A model generated the notes under the pieces. It was not told where the DNA came from. It ran no database searches and saw only the letters and a program-made list of their open reading frames with translations. Source: Ulota crispa (lineage: Eukaryota; Streptophyta; Bryopsida; Orthotrichales; Orthotrichaceae). Taken from it: DNA of 64,000 nt. Positions 11,777 to 23,901 of this stretch are shown here, piece by piece. Location of the stretch: NCBI GenBank assembly GCA_963920765.1, contig OY987250.1, positions 12,268,409 through 12,332,408 of the forward strand, read 5' to 3'. Each line of letters starts with the position of its first letter. Within the stretch, counting starts at the first letter, position 1. Both the position numbers and the translations under genes were made by a program.

Positions 11777-12198
11777 GAAAACTTTTAACGAATCTAGTGT
11801 TGGCAAGTTTTGGTCCCATGTAAGGTAGGAATACGATAAACCATTACACACCCTCTATGAGGAGAGTAGACTGTTCTAAAACTAACCAAATAGTTGGCTC
11901 TGAAAAGGACTATGAAAGATTTTGAAAAGATGCTATTTTCTTGCATTTGATTGGTTTACACTTGTTTTAAAACAAGGTTTTAGAGATAACCATTTAAGGT
12001 ACACCTATGAAACAAGAATAGGGTTCCAATGAAGAATCCACATTTTATATTGCATAAAATATTCATTCTTGAGTAATTTTTTTTTTTTGCATTCTTCCTT
12101 ATCCTTGCTTTTGCATAGATTGAGCTTGATTTCTCAAGTAATTCCCCATATCTTATGAGGCTAAGTGGCTTATTTCAACAGTTTATGGTATTTCTACC
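11777..12198. other. A+T-rich spacer, no gene
   Basis: Nothing supported beyond a short family G-like piece at 11821 ('taaggtaggaatacg'). Confidence 0.4.
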
Positions 12199-12505
12199 TT
12201 AAGGTAGGAACACCCATAAGCGTTACTGTCCCCATAACTGTCACCTCTGAAATCTTGGAAAATCAGATGTAATGACAAGGATGTACAACATGTGAACATG
12301 AAATCTTGAAAATGGTTATGGGTGCAATGGCAATTTGCTCTTTAAAAAGTCATAACTTATTCTCACAATATCCAAATAATACATTCGAATATGCAAATTC
12401 AATATTTTTCTGTTCCTAATAGAATCCTATAATATACTAGTTATTTGTTGATACTCATCATGTTCAAAACCGTTAGTTTGACGCTTATGAGTGTACATAC
12501 CTTAA
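12199..12505. mobile_element. MITE, family G, copy 1
   Basis: Ends TTAAGGTAGGAACACCC and GTGTACATACCTTAA. About 305 bp, with the interior shared with 17937-18256 and 45707-46026 ('caaggatgtacaacatgtga'). Confidence 0.8.
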
Positions 12506-12542
12506 ACCAGTTCGCAATGGGGTACATGAGAGCTAGAATTCA

Positions 12543-12744
12543 GTGGTGAAGACAAGCGCGAGGCTGGAGCGAGGCGTGCCGGTCGCAGGCACCAGGACCG
12601 CCTTGCAAGGTGGCCGGCACGCTCAGGCTGTCAGAGGGGAGCGTGCCCGCTTGCGTGCGCCGCATGGCCGTCACGAGCTCTGTATTTCCGGACCGCGGTC
12701 AACGTCGATCTGGAGGGAGGGTCTCCTGTTTGCATGGGCAGATG
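12543..12744. other. Isolated G+C-rich island of unknown origin
   Basis: About 200 bp, strongly G+C-rich with many CpG, flanked by A+T-rich MITEs. A 70-codon plus-strand frame crosses it but shows no recognisable domain. It could be a captured exon or promoter fragment. Not identified. Confidence 0.4.
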
Positions 12745-13827
12745 TTAACCCCTGAGCGCCCACACTGAAATTGAGAAAATGAGGCGAAGGGATCATGCTA
12801 GAAAATATTGTGCGTTTCAAGTTAGGAACTTAGATCGGGGAGGATTCACCGTTAGAATAGAAAAAAGGGTGCTTGATGCACCCAATCAAAAATTTACAGT
12901 ACTTTTTACAGCACCATTTTAAAGATTATATTAGTTAAAGTATAGTTGACTATGTGGCAACCGGTCAACTTTGGGGGAGTCCATGGCTATGGATGCAAAA
13001 ATTCATGTCTTAGAGGCTTCTTTTGATGAAATTTAGGCAAGGGGTGCATTTTACAAGTATCTTGCTTGCTACCAAATTTGGTGATGTTTTGACATCCGCA
13101 AGGTGGTTTTTTAGAGGCCCAAAGTTGCAAGGCTCACACAGCATAGTGGACAATAGATAAAGTACAGGTAAGGCTTTGACCTCCACAAGGGACGGCTCCC
13201 AGTGGTACAGCTGCAAAACCCTTTTCCAGTCTAAGCCATGCATGCCAAAACACCTCTAAACCTCATGTTCAATAAAATGGGAGTTTTCCATTGAAATGAG
13301 AGGAAATGTAAAGGAAAGTCGACAAAAGGTTTTATGTCAATTTAACTTGATTTGAGCTGAATTGACATAGAACCTTTCAAGTTTTATCTAAAATTAGAAG
13401 GTTTTATTGCAATTTAGGTCGACTTGACCTAAATTGCAATAAAACCTTTCAAAACTAACCTAAAATTGAAACGTTTTATGTCTCCCTTGGTTATCTTGGG
13501 AGGTGCTCAATCTCCCATTTTATTAAATATGAGGTTTCTAACGGTATGGAACTGGCCATAGCTACTGGTCCCTATCCTTGCACCTAAACCCTAAACCGCA
13601 TGAAATGAAGTTCTAGCATACTATTGTCATACTTGACTTGCACAATCCATGCTTGTACAAGTGGTGAAATCTCCATCGCCTACAATGTGGTATAAGATTA
13701 GTAGCATACCCTAAACCCAAGTACAATTCTGGGACAGTACACCCATGATTTGGACTCCATTTCTTGCAAAGTCTAATCTTGGGAGGCCATAATCTAGCCT
13801 AAAGGGTGTGGGGCCCTCATGGGTTAA
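12745..13827. mobile_element. TTAA-flanked element, family J
   Basis: Begins TTAACCCCTGAGCGCCCACA and ends GTGTGGGGCCCTCATGGGTTAA (in two pieces: GTGTGGGGCC then CTCATGGGTTAA). Its ends resemble the short P elements at 60402-61135. It carries a nested inverted-repeat element at 13258-13537. Its right TTAA (13824-13827) is also the left TTAA of the next element. Confidence 0.75.
13258..13537. mobile_element. Family E-like fold-back inside element J
   Basis: Ends 'aaacctcatgttcaataaaa' and 'ttttattaaatatgaggttt'. The interior holds another palindrome around 13330-13450: 'ttgacatagaacctttcaa', and 'attgcaataaaacctttcaa' with its complement. Confidence 0.65.
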
Positions 13828-14467
13828 CCTCTAAATGCTTGAGGCACCAAATTTTGGTGTTGGCAATACTATGAAGTGCAATATTCCTAAATAAATTGTT
13901 ATTTTTAGTTTTTTATATTTTTGGACTTTTCTTTTTAAAGTCTAGGTTTAGGCTCAAAAAACTAATTTTGAAAATGACAAATTATGATTTTTCTATTCAA
14001 GATTTTGTGCAAGGGTCTTGACTTTCTGTGGTGTTGAGAGCTCTTGGAAATGAGCCTCAAATACACTAGATCTTGGAGAAAAATTTACACTATATAGATT
14101 TATTTTAAAAAATTGTAGAAGAGGTTTTGAAAAGTTGTAAAATGATTGGAGTTATGTATGTTATGTCCTTAAACTTGCATTTTTTTGGTGACCAAAATTT
14201 TAAATTCATCATATGAAAAGAGGATTGAAAGACTTCAAGTCAGTTTTTGTAGTTTTAACACCCTTGTGATCAAACATTATAATCTTTCAATCCATAATTG
14301 ATATTGTTGTGTTTTCTTCTCTTATGTGATCTTTAATATATCTAGTTTGAATTTGTATAGTTACAATTTAAAAAAATTTGATACAAATTGTTAAAATGTT
14401 GACTTATTGTTCAATTTAGAGCAAATTCCTAGAAGCTCAAAAAAGACCTCAGGCATTTAGGGGTTAA
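13824..14467. mobile_element. TTAA-flanked element, family C, copy 1
   Basis: Begins TTAACCTCTAAATGCTTGAGG (shown to 'TTGA' only in function) and ends CAGGCATTTAGGGGTTAA. 644 bp, an inverted copy of 18631-19271 and similar to 36770-37422. Confidence 0.85.
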
Positions 14468-14616
14468 TGAAAGGTAATGTTTGTTTTTGCATGAATAGCA
14501 AAACACCAAAGGTAGCGTAAGTTACTACATAAGATTGCTCATCCCGAGCTATGTCAACAATTCATTATTTTCATCTAGGAATAACAAATGGGAAGGTGCC
14601 ATAGCGATGGAGTATA

Positions 14617-14889
14617 TTAGAGCATCTCCAACCTTTTACTTCAAACTTGATAGTTCAAGAGATTACATATATTTTTGAGAGGCCCTCAAAATTCTTGCTA
14701 TCTAGTCATGCTCTTCAAACATGGCCCTTACATTTCCAGCGTGTCCCATAAATAGTTATTTGACCATTCACCAAAGAGAATTTAGGATAAAGCGCACTAA
14801 AGTTAGGATGAACACTGTTTGGAAGGGTCCCTTACTTTGACACTCTAGAATGAAGTGCCATGAGAGAATTTTAAGGAGCTAGCCCTGAA
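14617..14889. mobile_element. MITE, family H-like, copy 2
   Basis: The left end TTAGAGCATCTCCAACC is typical. The right end, 'ttaaggagctagccctgaa', is degenerate. The interior resembles 7708-8038, with 'ggccctcaaaattcttgcta' against 'ggccctctcaaaatcctttc'. Confidence 0.5.
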
Positions 14890-15367
14890 TAAATGTTCTC
14901 TTCTGTACTTGGAGTGAGTCAAACCTTGCCAGTGCAAAGTTGGAGAAACCCTCAGGGTCTCTTTGTATTTTGGAGACAATGTCGTTTTGCATCCAAAATG
15001 AAGGTTCTAATTCTTGTATTGTATTGGTTCAATTCTATGAAATCAGTCTTATTTGGAATCATTGCTACCTACATTCACGATTTCAGTCACAAATTTGAAT
15101 AAATCTTTTGATGATATAAAGATTAAAGACTAAAGAGTATAATTATATGAATTATCAAAATTTGGGTCCACCAAGAATAGAAGACCATTTCTTTGTATTG
15201 GATTTTTTGTTGTGTTTTTTAAAGTACATTTGGTGTATTATTTTAGATAATCAACCATATAGGAATGCAAGATGAAGTTATTGATGGCTTTATTTGGCTT
15301 TCTTCTTTGTAACTTCTTGAGTTTTCAAGACCTAGAAGAACGGTCTCAAATTGTGTCATTAAGAATT
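14890..15367. other. Gene-free spacer
   Basis: No supported gene or repeat. The two frames of about 70 codons lack recognisable motifs. Confidence 0.4.
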
Positions 15368-15601
15368 TTAACCCCTAAATGTCCTAGCGTGCCGCTGCAA
15401 CCAGTACAATATGGGATATTTTTCTTGTATTTGGAATGGATCCACACCTCTACTACATTTAAGACCAACAAAGAAGTTGGAGAATAGATCAATGCGGTTC
15501 TAGTGAGCTACTTGAGATCCCAAATTAAAATTTCTTATTGGTAGTAAATGATAATTATACGTCAGCGTACATATGGTTCCCTATGGACATTTAAGGGTTA
15601 A
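15368..15601. mobile_element. Short TTAA-flanked element, family K
   Basis: Begins TTAACCCCTAAATGTCC and ends GGACATTTAAGGGTTAA. 234 bp. Its right TTAA is shared with the next element. Confidence 0.8.
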
Positions 15602-16545
15602 CCCATAAAGTTCTTTGACTATGTTTCACTAAAAAAACACATTGAATGAGTTTATTTGGATTTTTGATAGCAAAGGAATAAAAAAATGTGAAGGGAAATC
15701 TTGACAAAATTTATCATAGGATCTGGTAGTAGATTATTTCATTAAACTATGTTAAAAAGATGAAAGTGATATATTTGCCGCATAGATTGTGAGATTATGA
15801 GGTTTGAAATGAGAAATAGTTTACTTTTGGGGCATTCAAATTCTGGGCAGCTCTAATTTGGGGAGGCTTTTGCACCATCTAATTTCACTATTTTTCTTTT
15901 AGTTTTTTATGCTAATGCTTGCAATAGAGCTGGCCATATGTCCAAAGAAATTCATACCATTTTGAATTGAAGAACACATACTAAAAATTTAGAATAGGAA
16001 ACTAGCTCCAAGAAAATTCTTATACAAAGTTGTTGTTTTCAACAATTTTTGGCTTTCATATACAATAATGTATTCAAAATGTGAACTCTGGAGCTATAAA
16101 TCTTGGTTAGCTTCATGGAAGGAAAAAGAAAAGGAAATCAGTCAAAAATTGTGACTTTGTTAAGCTTAATCAACATAGGGCCACATGATCCACATCCACC
16201 TAAGGTGAAGTAAAGGGCATTAAGTGAAAAGATTTGCTTTCATAAAATGAGATTGGGTTAAGGTCTACAAGGAAATAGCTTTGCACCTTAGCCTTTGGGC
16301 AAGGTCCCAAAATTTCAACTCTAGAGTAAATAAAAGTCCCTGTCTTGCCCTACAAGCATAAATACAATTTCCATCATAGCTATTCTAACAAATTGAAATG
16401 GTTTGAAAATAATTGCATTGGAAAGATGCTTCTTAAGCACAAATACTCTAAATTTTTGTGTGAAAATACATTCATTTTTTATAAGTACTAGCTTGCCCAA
16501 AATCACTATGTTCCCAAATATGTTGTACAATCCTTTAGGGGTTAA
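15598..16545. mobile_element. TTAA-flanked element, family L
   Basis: Begins TTAACCCATAAAGTTC and ends ATCCTTTAGGGGTTAA. 948 bp, the size of family A, but with an interior I could not align to the other families by eye. No transposase frame. Confidence 0.75.
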
Positions 16546-16793
16546 ACATGAAATAAACATGCTTTCTGTAAATTTAGCTTTAAAGATGTTGTCACATTTA
16601 AGTGTGAAGACTTTACTAATACTACATTTAGAGACAACCAAATCTAACCATTTAAAATTGATTGATTTGATTGCATGTGAACAAAGGATCATTCTTGTTT
16701 TTTGTGGCAACGGAAAATTTCAATATGAACACTTTTTTTATAAATAGTTTTGTAACGCAGTTCACAACAATTTTGTTGAAATAACGATATTTC

Positions 16794-17682
16794 TTAATCC
16801 CTAAATGCGTAGCTGTCCCCTTGAGGGACAAATGGATTTTGAGCATGTACCTATAGCAAAACCAGTTTGTGTAATTTTTTGAAACTTTTATTGAAGGTGG
16901 GGATATCCAAAACCTATGCAGGCATTTAATTTTTTCTTCATTTTGACATTTGATGAATAAGTTATCAAGAAGTTTCTAAAATGAGGCAATAAGGGGTAGT
17001 TTGGGCAGGGCCTCTCCTTTGTAAGTGGGTGTTGACTTCAAAGAGGATCAGCCCTTGTGGACACTTGGACAAATGGGAGTGGAGTGGAAGGTGCACATCT
17101 TGGGGGACTCCCAAACCTCCATTCCTTTTGCCCCTTGTAAAATTTGGTGCTTTACTTTCTTGAGCCGTTTATGTATGTATTTGTTTTTTGATTGATTTTT
17201 TTTCCAAGTTGTAGTAGGCTAAGAACTTTTTGTTTTCACCATTTTGATCAATGTGATTTGAATTTTTGAATTATACATAAGTTCTCCAATTTTTCCTAGT
17301 GTATACTTGCAAATTTTATGACCTTTTGGCATTGTAGGATTTTATAAAATATGCTTCACACCTCCAATTCATTTGAAAATTCTCTATCACATACCTAACT
17401 TGGTCTTCTACATGGAAAAAACAAATCTCAACTTTGCATTGAGCAATTACTTTGATATAGGAGCGGTCAAATTTGTTTTTTTTCACTTTAGATATCAGAA
17501 TCTCACTCATATACATCTAGAATGAGCTGAATTTTTTTCCACAAATATCTTCCATAGTCTAGGGCAAGATCATACACTTGGATTTCAAAAAAAAAAGCAC
17601 TTACTTTTCTACTCATTCCCCCAAAAAGAGGCGGTATTTAGTGACTTTCACATAAAAAAGGGTTTGGACGTTTAGGAGTTAA
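16794..17682. mobile_element. TTAA-flanked element, family A, copy 3
   Basis: Begins TTAATCCCTAAATGCG and ends GGACGTTTAGGAGTTAA. The interior is typical of family A, in the reverse sense to 5451-7364 ('gagcatgtacctatagcaaa', 'gcactttagtctt'-type blocks, 'cttctacatggaaaa'). Confidence 0.85.
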
Positions 17683-17936
17683 AATGATGCAAGGGACCAA
17701 ACAGTGGTTGAATTAAAAAAAGAATTATGTATTCAGAAGGTGGAAAGGAGTGTGGAAGTAGAAATTGTAACAACATTGCATGTTTACAAAAACCACTCAC
17801 ATGTCTTGTGCTTTAATCCACTGCTAAGCCCTCTTCACTCTTCTAGTCTTCTCACACTTGACCCTTAGTCTACTAAGTCTAGTACTCTTCTCACTTCTCT
17901 TGGCCATACTGTCTGTTTTGTTAAATTGATAGTATC

Positions 17937-18256
17937 CTAAGGTAGGAACATCCATAAGCGTTAGTGTCCCCATAACCGTCACCTTTGAAATCTTGAAAAA
18001 TATGTGGAAGTGAATAGATGTAACTACAAGGATGTACAACATGTGAACATGAAACCTTAGTGTTGGTTATAGGTGCAATGGCAGTTTGCTCTTTGAAAAT
18101 TCACAACTTATTCTCACAGTATCCAAATAATACATTTGAAAGTGCAAACTTATTATTTTTCTATTCCTAATAGGATCTTATAATTTGCTAGCTGTTTATT
18201 GATACTCATCATGTTCAAAACCCTTAGTTTGATGCTTATGGGTGCTCCTACCTTAA
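17937..18256. mobile_element. MITE, family G, copy 2
   Basis: Ends CTAAGGTAGGAACATCC and GGTGCTCCTACCTTAA. Same interior as 12199-12505. Confidence 0.8.
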
Positions 18257-18630
18257 CACAACTTTCACATGGAGCTAAAGCTATAGAAATTGTGGAGAGA
18301 GGAGAGAGGCTATGAAGTGCAAAATATGTAAGCGGTTTTAGCAAACATGCATTGTTGTTACAATCGTCATTCCAACACTCCTTCCTACCTCCCAAAATTT
18401 TAGCATTTTTTTGCTCTCTAATCTAGGGTGCCACATAAATAAAAACAATTCCATTTTAACAAAAGTTTATGTGCCAAGTGAAAATGTAGGCAAAGTACTG
18501 TCATTTGACATACTAAAATGTTTTCATACTTATCAAAAATTGTGACCAATTTTTATTGAATTTGCAAAAACACCACTACATTTTCACATGATGGACAGTG
18601 GTGTTATTATTACAGTGAGTGTCTTGACCC

Positions 18631-19271
18631 TTAACCCTAAATACCTGAGGCCTTTTCTGGGCTTTTAGGATTTTGTTTCAAATTGAACAAAAAGGTAACA
18701 TTTTTATAAATTGTATCAAGTTCTTTTGAATTATAACTGTACAAATTCAAACTAGATATGTTAGAGGTCACACAAGAAAAGAAAACACAACAATATCACT
18801 AATAGACTGAAAGATTATAATGTTTGATCATGAGGGTGTTAAAACTACAATAATAACTTGAAGCCTTTGAAACCTCTTTTCACATGTTGGATCTAGAAAA
18901 TTGACCATCAAAAAAATATAAGGTTAAAGGAAATAACATACATAACCCCAATCACTTTATAGCTTTTCAAAATTTTTTCTACAATTTTTTCAAATGAATT
19001 TTTTATGTAAATTTTTCTCCAAGATCTAATGTATTTGAGGCTCATTTCCAAGAGCTCTCAACACTAGAGAAAGTCAAGACCCTTGCACAAAAGCTTGAAT
19101 AGAAATCTTGTAATTGATCATTTTCAAAATCAAAATTTTGATCCTAAAATTAGACTTCACAAAGAATAAATCCAAAATGTAAACTACTAAAAATAGTAAC
19201 TTAGTTAGGTTTATTGAACTTCAGAGTATTGCAAACACCAAAATTTGGTGCCGTAGGCATTTAGGGGTTAA
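18631..19271. mobile_element. TTAA-flanked element, family C, copy 2
   Basis: Begins TTAACCCTAAATACCTGAGG and ends GTAGGCATTTAGGGGTTAA. 641 bp. Shares 'gattataatgtttgatcatg' with 36770-37422. Confidence 0.85.
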
Positions 19272-19630
19272 ATGCCAAGAAGAACATGTTTTTGTCCTCC
19301 AACTCTAAAAAAAGATTCAGTAGTACAAGAAAAGTTGTTTTTTATTTGTTTTTTTTCAAAAGTGATTGTAAACACATGATCCATCGTGGAAGGCAAAAAT
19401 TTATTTCATTAGATGCACTCATATTTTTAGGTAACCGAAATTGTGAGAAGATTCAAAAACACAATGTTAGGTCCCAAGTTGCCCTTCTTGCAATTTTCAT
19501 GAGGGCACCATGCACTATAGACTTTTGCAGCATCAGGAAATAATATTATAATTGATGGGCACTTGCTACTACTATAGAGAGTACTATAGTTGGGCTGGTT
19601 ACCATGACCAGCCCGGCATTCAAGGATTAA
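19268..19630. mobile_element. TTAA-flanked MITE, family B, copy 2
   Basis: Interior as in 27516-27874, and inverted relative to 1024-1389. The left end reads TTAAATGCCAAGAAGAAC, so it has lost the terminal CCCCTA and abuts family C copy 2 at one shared TTAA. The right end is GCATTCAAGGATTAA. Confidence 0.75.
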
Positions 19631-19734
19631 GGAAGTAGACTTTGCTTACAAATCAAATTTGTAACATACAAAAATTAGTGCATTTAGTGCATTTTGGTTG
19701 CCCACTCTAATTACTTAACATTCTACACTAAGAA

Positions 19735-19983
19735 TGTGATATATTTGTTAATTTGGGAAAAACATGGGTCCCACTTTGTTTTCCCCTCAAACCTAAAAAG
19801 TTACTTTAAACGAGATTCAAAGGTATTAGATTCAATCTGAGCCACTAAGATTTTTTCCCTCGCAAATCCCTCCTCTCAAGTGAGGGCACGTGTCGGTTTG
19901 AGGTGATCACCTCAAATTTCCTAACTCACTTCCTGAAAGTCCCAAAATGTACCATTTTTCCCAAATTAACAAATATCGAGTTT
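19735..19983. mobile_element. Family E MITE
   Basis: Ends 'gatatatttgttaatttggg' and 'cccaaattaacaaatatcga'. About 250 bp. Confidence 0.75.
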
Positions 19984-20124
19984 AAGTAAATATTTATTAT
20001 AACCATAAAAAGTTTTATTATTAATTAATACAATAAATTATTTCAAAAGGGCTCGGCAACACAACAAAATTGTGGAAAAACATACCAACAACATCTTGAT
20101 CATAAATCATGTGAAATTCTAATA

Positions 20125-20395
20125 AACGCCATATTTGTTAAATTGGGAAAAACAGAGGTACCATTTTGTGTTCCACCTCAATCCAAAATACTCACCTCAA
20201 ACCAAATTCAAAAGTATCAGATTCAGTCTGAGCCACTAAAAAAATTTCCCTCACAAATTCCTCCTCTCAAGTGAGGACATGTGTACCCAAAAAAAATGTT
20301 GGAGCTTGATTTTTGGGCCTGCTTTGGGATGATCACCCCAAACCTTCAAAAATCCCAAAATGACCGTTTTGGCCCAATTCAACAAATATGGCAAT
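20125..20395. mobile_element. Family E MITE
   Basis: Ends AACGCCATATTTGTTAAATT and CCCAATTCAACAAATATGGC. Contains 'cacaaattcctcctctcaag'. Confidence 0.8.
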
Positions 20396-20411
20396 AATAT
20401 CTAAAAAGTTA

Positions 20412-20585
20412 CATGCACCTCCAAGTGGCATATCAATGAGTCATGAGGTAAATTTCCAAGGTAAGGCAACTTAATTGTTAAGGCAACCTATATGAAATGT
20501 TTAGTATACATTGAATATTGCATTTAGGTTGCCTTACCATGGAAGGCATATCATGACTCATGGCTTGGTCACTTGGAGGTGCATG
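20412..20585. mobile_element. Short fold-back element
   Basis: Ends 'catgcacctccaagtg' and 'cacttggaggtgcatg'. Inner arms 'ggtaaggcaac' and 'gttgccttacc'. About 174 bp, single copy here. Confidence 0.7.
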
Positions 20586-20933
20586 AAATTGTTTAGATAC
20601 TATGAATTCACAAGATTTACCATGTGAATTTAGCTAATTTGTCATCCTACAATTATGTTTTTGTTGCCACGGCCTTTAAAAGTTAATAATTGCAGTAATT
20701 ATTGCTGATAACTCCTGTAGTAGAAGTAGGTAGTTAAATAATGTGAAACGTCAAAAAATTAGTACGGAACAACCGAAATGCACTATTTGGTGTAATGAAA
20801 TTGTTTCACCGGGTTGGCCAGTGTGGGGAGCATGTGGTGAGGGTTGTGCTGGGTGTGTCCGCTGCTAGTCAAACTAGTTCCAAAGTTTAAGGTAGCAGCA
20901 CCCATAAGCCTGAGTTTAAGGGTTATATGGTAT
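20586..20933. other. Spacer with a family G fragment
   Basis: Only a family G end fragment at about 20889-20912 ('aaggtagcagcacccataag') is recognisable. Confidence 0.4.
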
Positions 20934-21517
20934 ATGGGATCTTCAAATCTCCATTCCTTTTGTCCTTTGTAAAATTTGGTTTGTATTTTATTTCACTTTT
21001 TTTTTTCATGTTGTAGTAGATTGAGATTTCTTGGTCTTTCCATTTGAATTAAAGTAATTTGGACTTCTAAATTATACATAAATCCTCTAATTTTGCCTAA
21101 TGTATACATGTGCACATTTCATGGCCTTAAGGCATTGCAAGATTCTACAAAGTTTGATTCACACCTCCAATTCATTTGAAAAATCTCCCATACTTACCTA
21201 GCTTGGACTTCTACATGGAAAATTAAACCTTAACTTTGCGTAGAGCAATTTTTTTGATATAAGAGAGGTCAAAGGCTTTTGAAATTTTTGGACAAGGAAA
21301 TAAACTTTGTTTTGCACTTCCAATGTCAATATCTTACTCCTCTACATCTAAAATGAGCTTATTTTTTTCCCCACAAGTACCTCCCATAGTCTAAGGCAGG
21401 ATCCTACGGTTGGATTTTCCAAAAAATACAAATTTTCTACCTTTCTATTCATTGCTTTAGAAGTAGCAGTTTTCAATGACTTATGCAAAAAAAAGGGCTT
21501 AATCCTTTAGGGGTTAA
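20934..21517. mobile_element. Family A element, copy 4 (left-truncated)
   Basis: The right end ATCCTTTAGGGGTTAA is intact. The sequence matches family A only from about the 'ctccattccttttg' block onward, so about 300 bp including the left terminus are missing. Confidence 0.7.
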
Positions 21518-21860
21518 TACGTGTTAGTTCCTTCAAGCAAGCTATTCAACTCTTCTTCTTCCAGGGTCAGAAACACACACATATTTTCAGCTTCTTTATT
21601 CTGAACAAGTATTATTGGTGTCTCTCTAGTTACAAAGTAGTAAAAGTAAATGGACTGCGGTAGAAAAATTGCCATTGAGCTGAAATGTATTCTTTTATAT
21701 AGATACAAGTTTGTCCCCCCATTTAGCAAAGCCAAATGAATAATGGGTGGGATTGTTGGAAAAAAAGGGTTAAAACAGAGTGGATTTAGTAAAAGAGCAA
21801 AGATAAATGATAAATGAAGAATGAAAGAATTTAACAAAAGGATAAAGGAGAATGAGGTGG

Positions 21861-21980
21861 TGCCCCCATATAGAATAGGTGAATGGGGGTTGAGGCTTGG
21901 GGCCCCATATAGCATAGGTGAATGGGGGTTGAGGCTTGGGGACCCATTTAGCATAGGTGGGTTGGGGGCTATGAGGCTTG
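21861..21980. repeat. 39-41 bp tandem repeat, three units
   Basis: Units like 'ccatatagcataggtgaatg' plus 'ggggttgaggcttgg'. A fourth partial unit ('cccatttagcataggt') lies at 22899-22914, on the other side of the adjacent family A element, so that element appears to have inserted into this array. Confidence 0.7.
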
Positions 21981-22887
21981 AAGGACCATTGTCAGTTTGG
22001 GTGACATTTGTGATTTTGGGCATGTACCTATGGCTAAACGACTTTGTGTAATTTTTTGAAACTTTTATTGACGGTGAGGATTTCATAGATCTACGCGGGA
22101 ATGTAATTTTTTCTTCATTCCAACATTTATTGAAAAAGTCATGCATGAAAATCTGGAAAATGCTGCTCCTTGGGTAGCCAAAAACTTCTTTAAAATTCTA
22201 TTTTTTTCAAATAAAAACTTGAAATAGGTTCTTTAGAAGGGAGCTTTGAATCATTCAATTCTAATAGATAAGATGAAAGTTATGAGGAGTTTTTGTTTAC
22301 GGGCAATTCTAGATTCTCTACTCTGAAATAAACTTTGAAGTCCTTTATTTTACTTAATTTTTATTATTTTGGAAAAAAAAAAACAAAATCAAAGGATGTA
22401 GATTGTTTATCACAACATTATAACCTTTGGGATTTGCATTTTTCATTTTAATAATTAAACTCTCAACAATTTAGTGTTTTGACTCATTCTCTACTTCTTT
22501 TTACTTACTATATTTTCCCATGTGTTGTATAGTTCCAATTGATTTGAAAATTCTCCCACACATACCTAACTTGGTGAACTACATGGGAAAAATAAAGCAC
22601 AACTTTGTGTAGAGTAACTTTTTTGCTCTAAGAGTGGCCAAAGCCTTCTGAAATTTCTAGGCAGCAGCAAAAAAACTTTTTTTTGCAATTTAGATGTAAA
22701 TACCTCATTCATTTTTGTGTAGATTGAGCTGATTTTTTTACCATGTGTACCTCTTGTAGTCTACTATAAGATCTTACGATTGAATTCTTGTTAATTTTTT
22801 TTTTTCTTACCATTGTATTTGCTTCTCCAAAAGTGGCAGTTTTCTGTGTTTTTCGCAGAAAAAATGGCTTGGTCCTTTAGGGGTTAA
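21978..22887. mobile_element. Family A element, copy 5
   Basis: The left end is eroded (TTGAAGGACCATTG instead of TTAACCCCTAAAGGACC). The right end, GGTCCTTTAGGGGTTAA, is intact. A 210-codon minus-strand frame crosses into it from the neighbouring tandem repeat and is not a gene. Confidence 0.75.
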
Positions 22888-23662
22888 ATGGGTTGGGGCC
22901 CATTTAGCATAGGTAAACAAAACATATTTAAATGTAAACAAATAGTTTGTATTTGAATCTCAAATCCAAATAAAAAAACACCCAATGGGGGTCATTTAAA
23001 TTTAAACTAAATATGTAAATGTCTGCTTGTTTGAATCTGAAATTCAAATTGAAATTAAAAATCCACACCCCTGGAATGTAAGTTTCAAATTCAAGTCAAA
23101 AAAGCATCAATTAATTCAAAAGTATCTTTTCAACTTCTACTCCACCCTTTTTAATGTAAACTTTAAAGTCAAAGATTCAAATGAATACCTTTTGAGCTTG
23201 CCCCTTGGACCCTTGGTCAATCACAAATTATCAAATGCACACAAAAGACACTATAAAAAGTAGGCATTCTTTTATATATATTAGACAAGTCTTTTTCTTG
23301 TCCTACCAACAAGGTCGTACCCCCCATGCATCCCTACCATGCTTGTGCATCCCCACCATACCCATGTATCCCTCACCATGCCCATGCATCCCCCACCATG
23401 CCCGTGCATCCCCACCATCCATGTTATAAAAAATTCCATAAAACTTGTACTCTACTCCATTTTTAAGTGGACATCCAAATTCTACTTTAGTCAAGCTTCT
23501 GCTCTACCCTATTTTTACTCAAAACTTGTCTTCACCCAATCGGGTGGAGGACCAAGTTTCAAAAGTTGATCAATTAAAAAACACAACATTCAATTATATA
23601 AGTAGATATAGATCTATATAGATTATTAGATTGTGTTATACAAGGCATGGTTGTTGCTTTAG
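22888..23662. repeat. Helitron-like repeat with a C+A-rich minisatellite
   Basis: No gene. A minisatellite of about 20 bp ('catgcccatgcatccc...') runs from about 23320 to 23420. It is followed by 'cttgtactctactccatttt', a block also found beside the minisatellites at about 43.76, 50.49 and 52.41 kb. This marks one repeat family with a variable core. The ends were not found. Confidence 0.5.
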
Positions 23663-23818
23663 AACGCCATATTCATTGAATTGGGAAAACTAGATTCCCA
23701 AGTTGTACTTCACCTTAATCCTAGAGTTTGGTTTAACTCAATTTAAGGTGCTTAATTACCTTAAACCTAGTTCATTCCCAATTCAAGGTTTCTTCCCAAA
23801 TTAACAAATATGGCATTT
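23663..23818. mobile_element. Family E MITE (short)
   Basis: Ends AACGCCATATTCATTGAATT and CCAAATTAACAAATATGGC. About 156 bp, an internally deleted form. Confidence 0.75.
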
Positions 23819-23901
23819 TAGGCAATACTTTGCCAAGGGATAAGATAAATATGTGGGTAGTCCAAACCATAAGGGTAGGTGTCTCTATACAATGTTGTGT
23901 T

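Noticed and set aside
21514-22146. 210-codon minus-strand frame rich in Asn/Pro/Leu
   Set aside because: It is made of the 39-bp tandem repeat joined to the ends of two TTAA elements. No domain, and repeat periodicity explains the composition.
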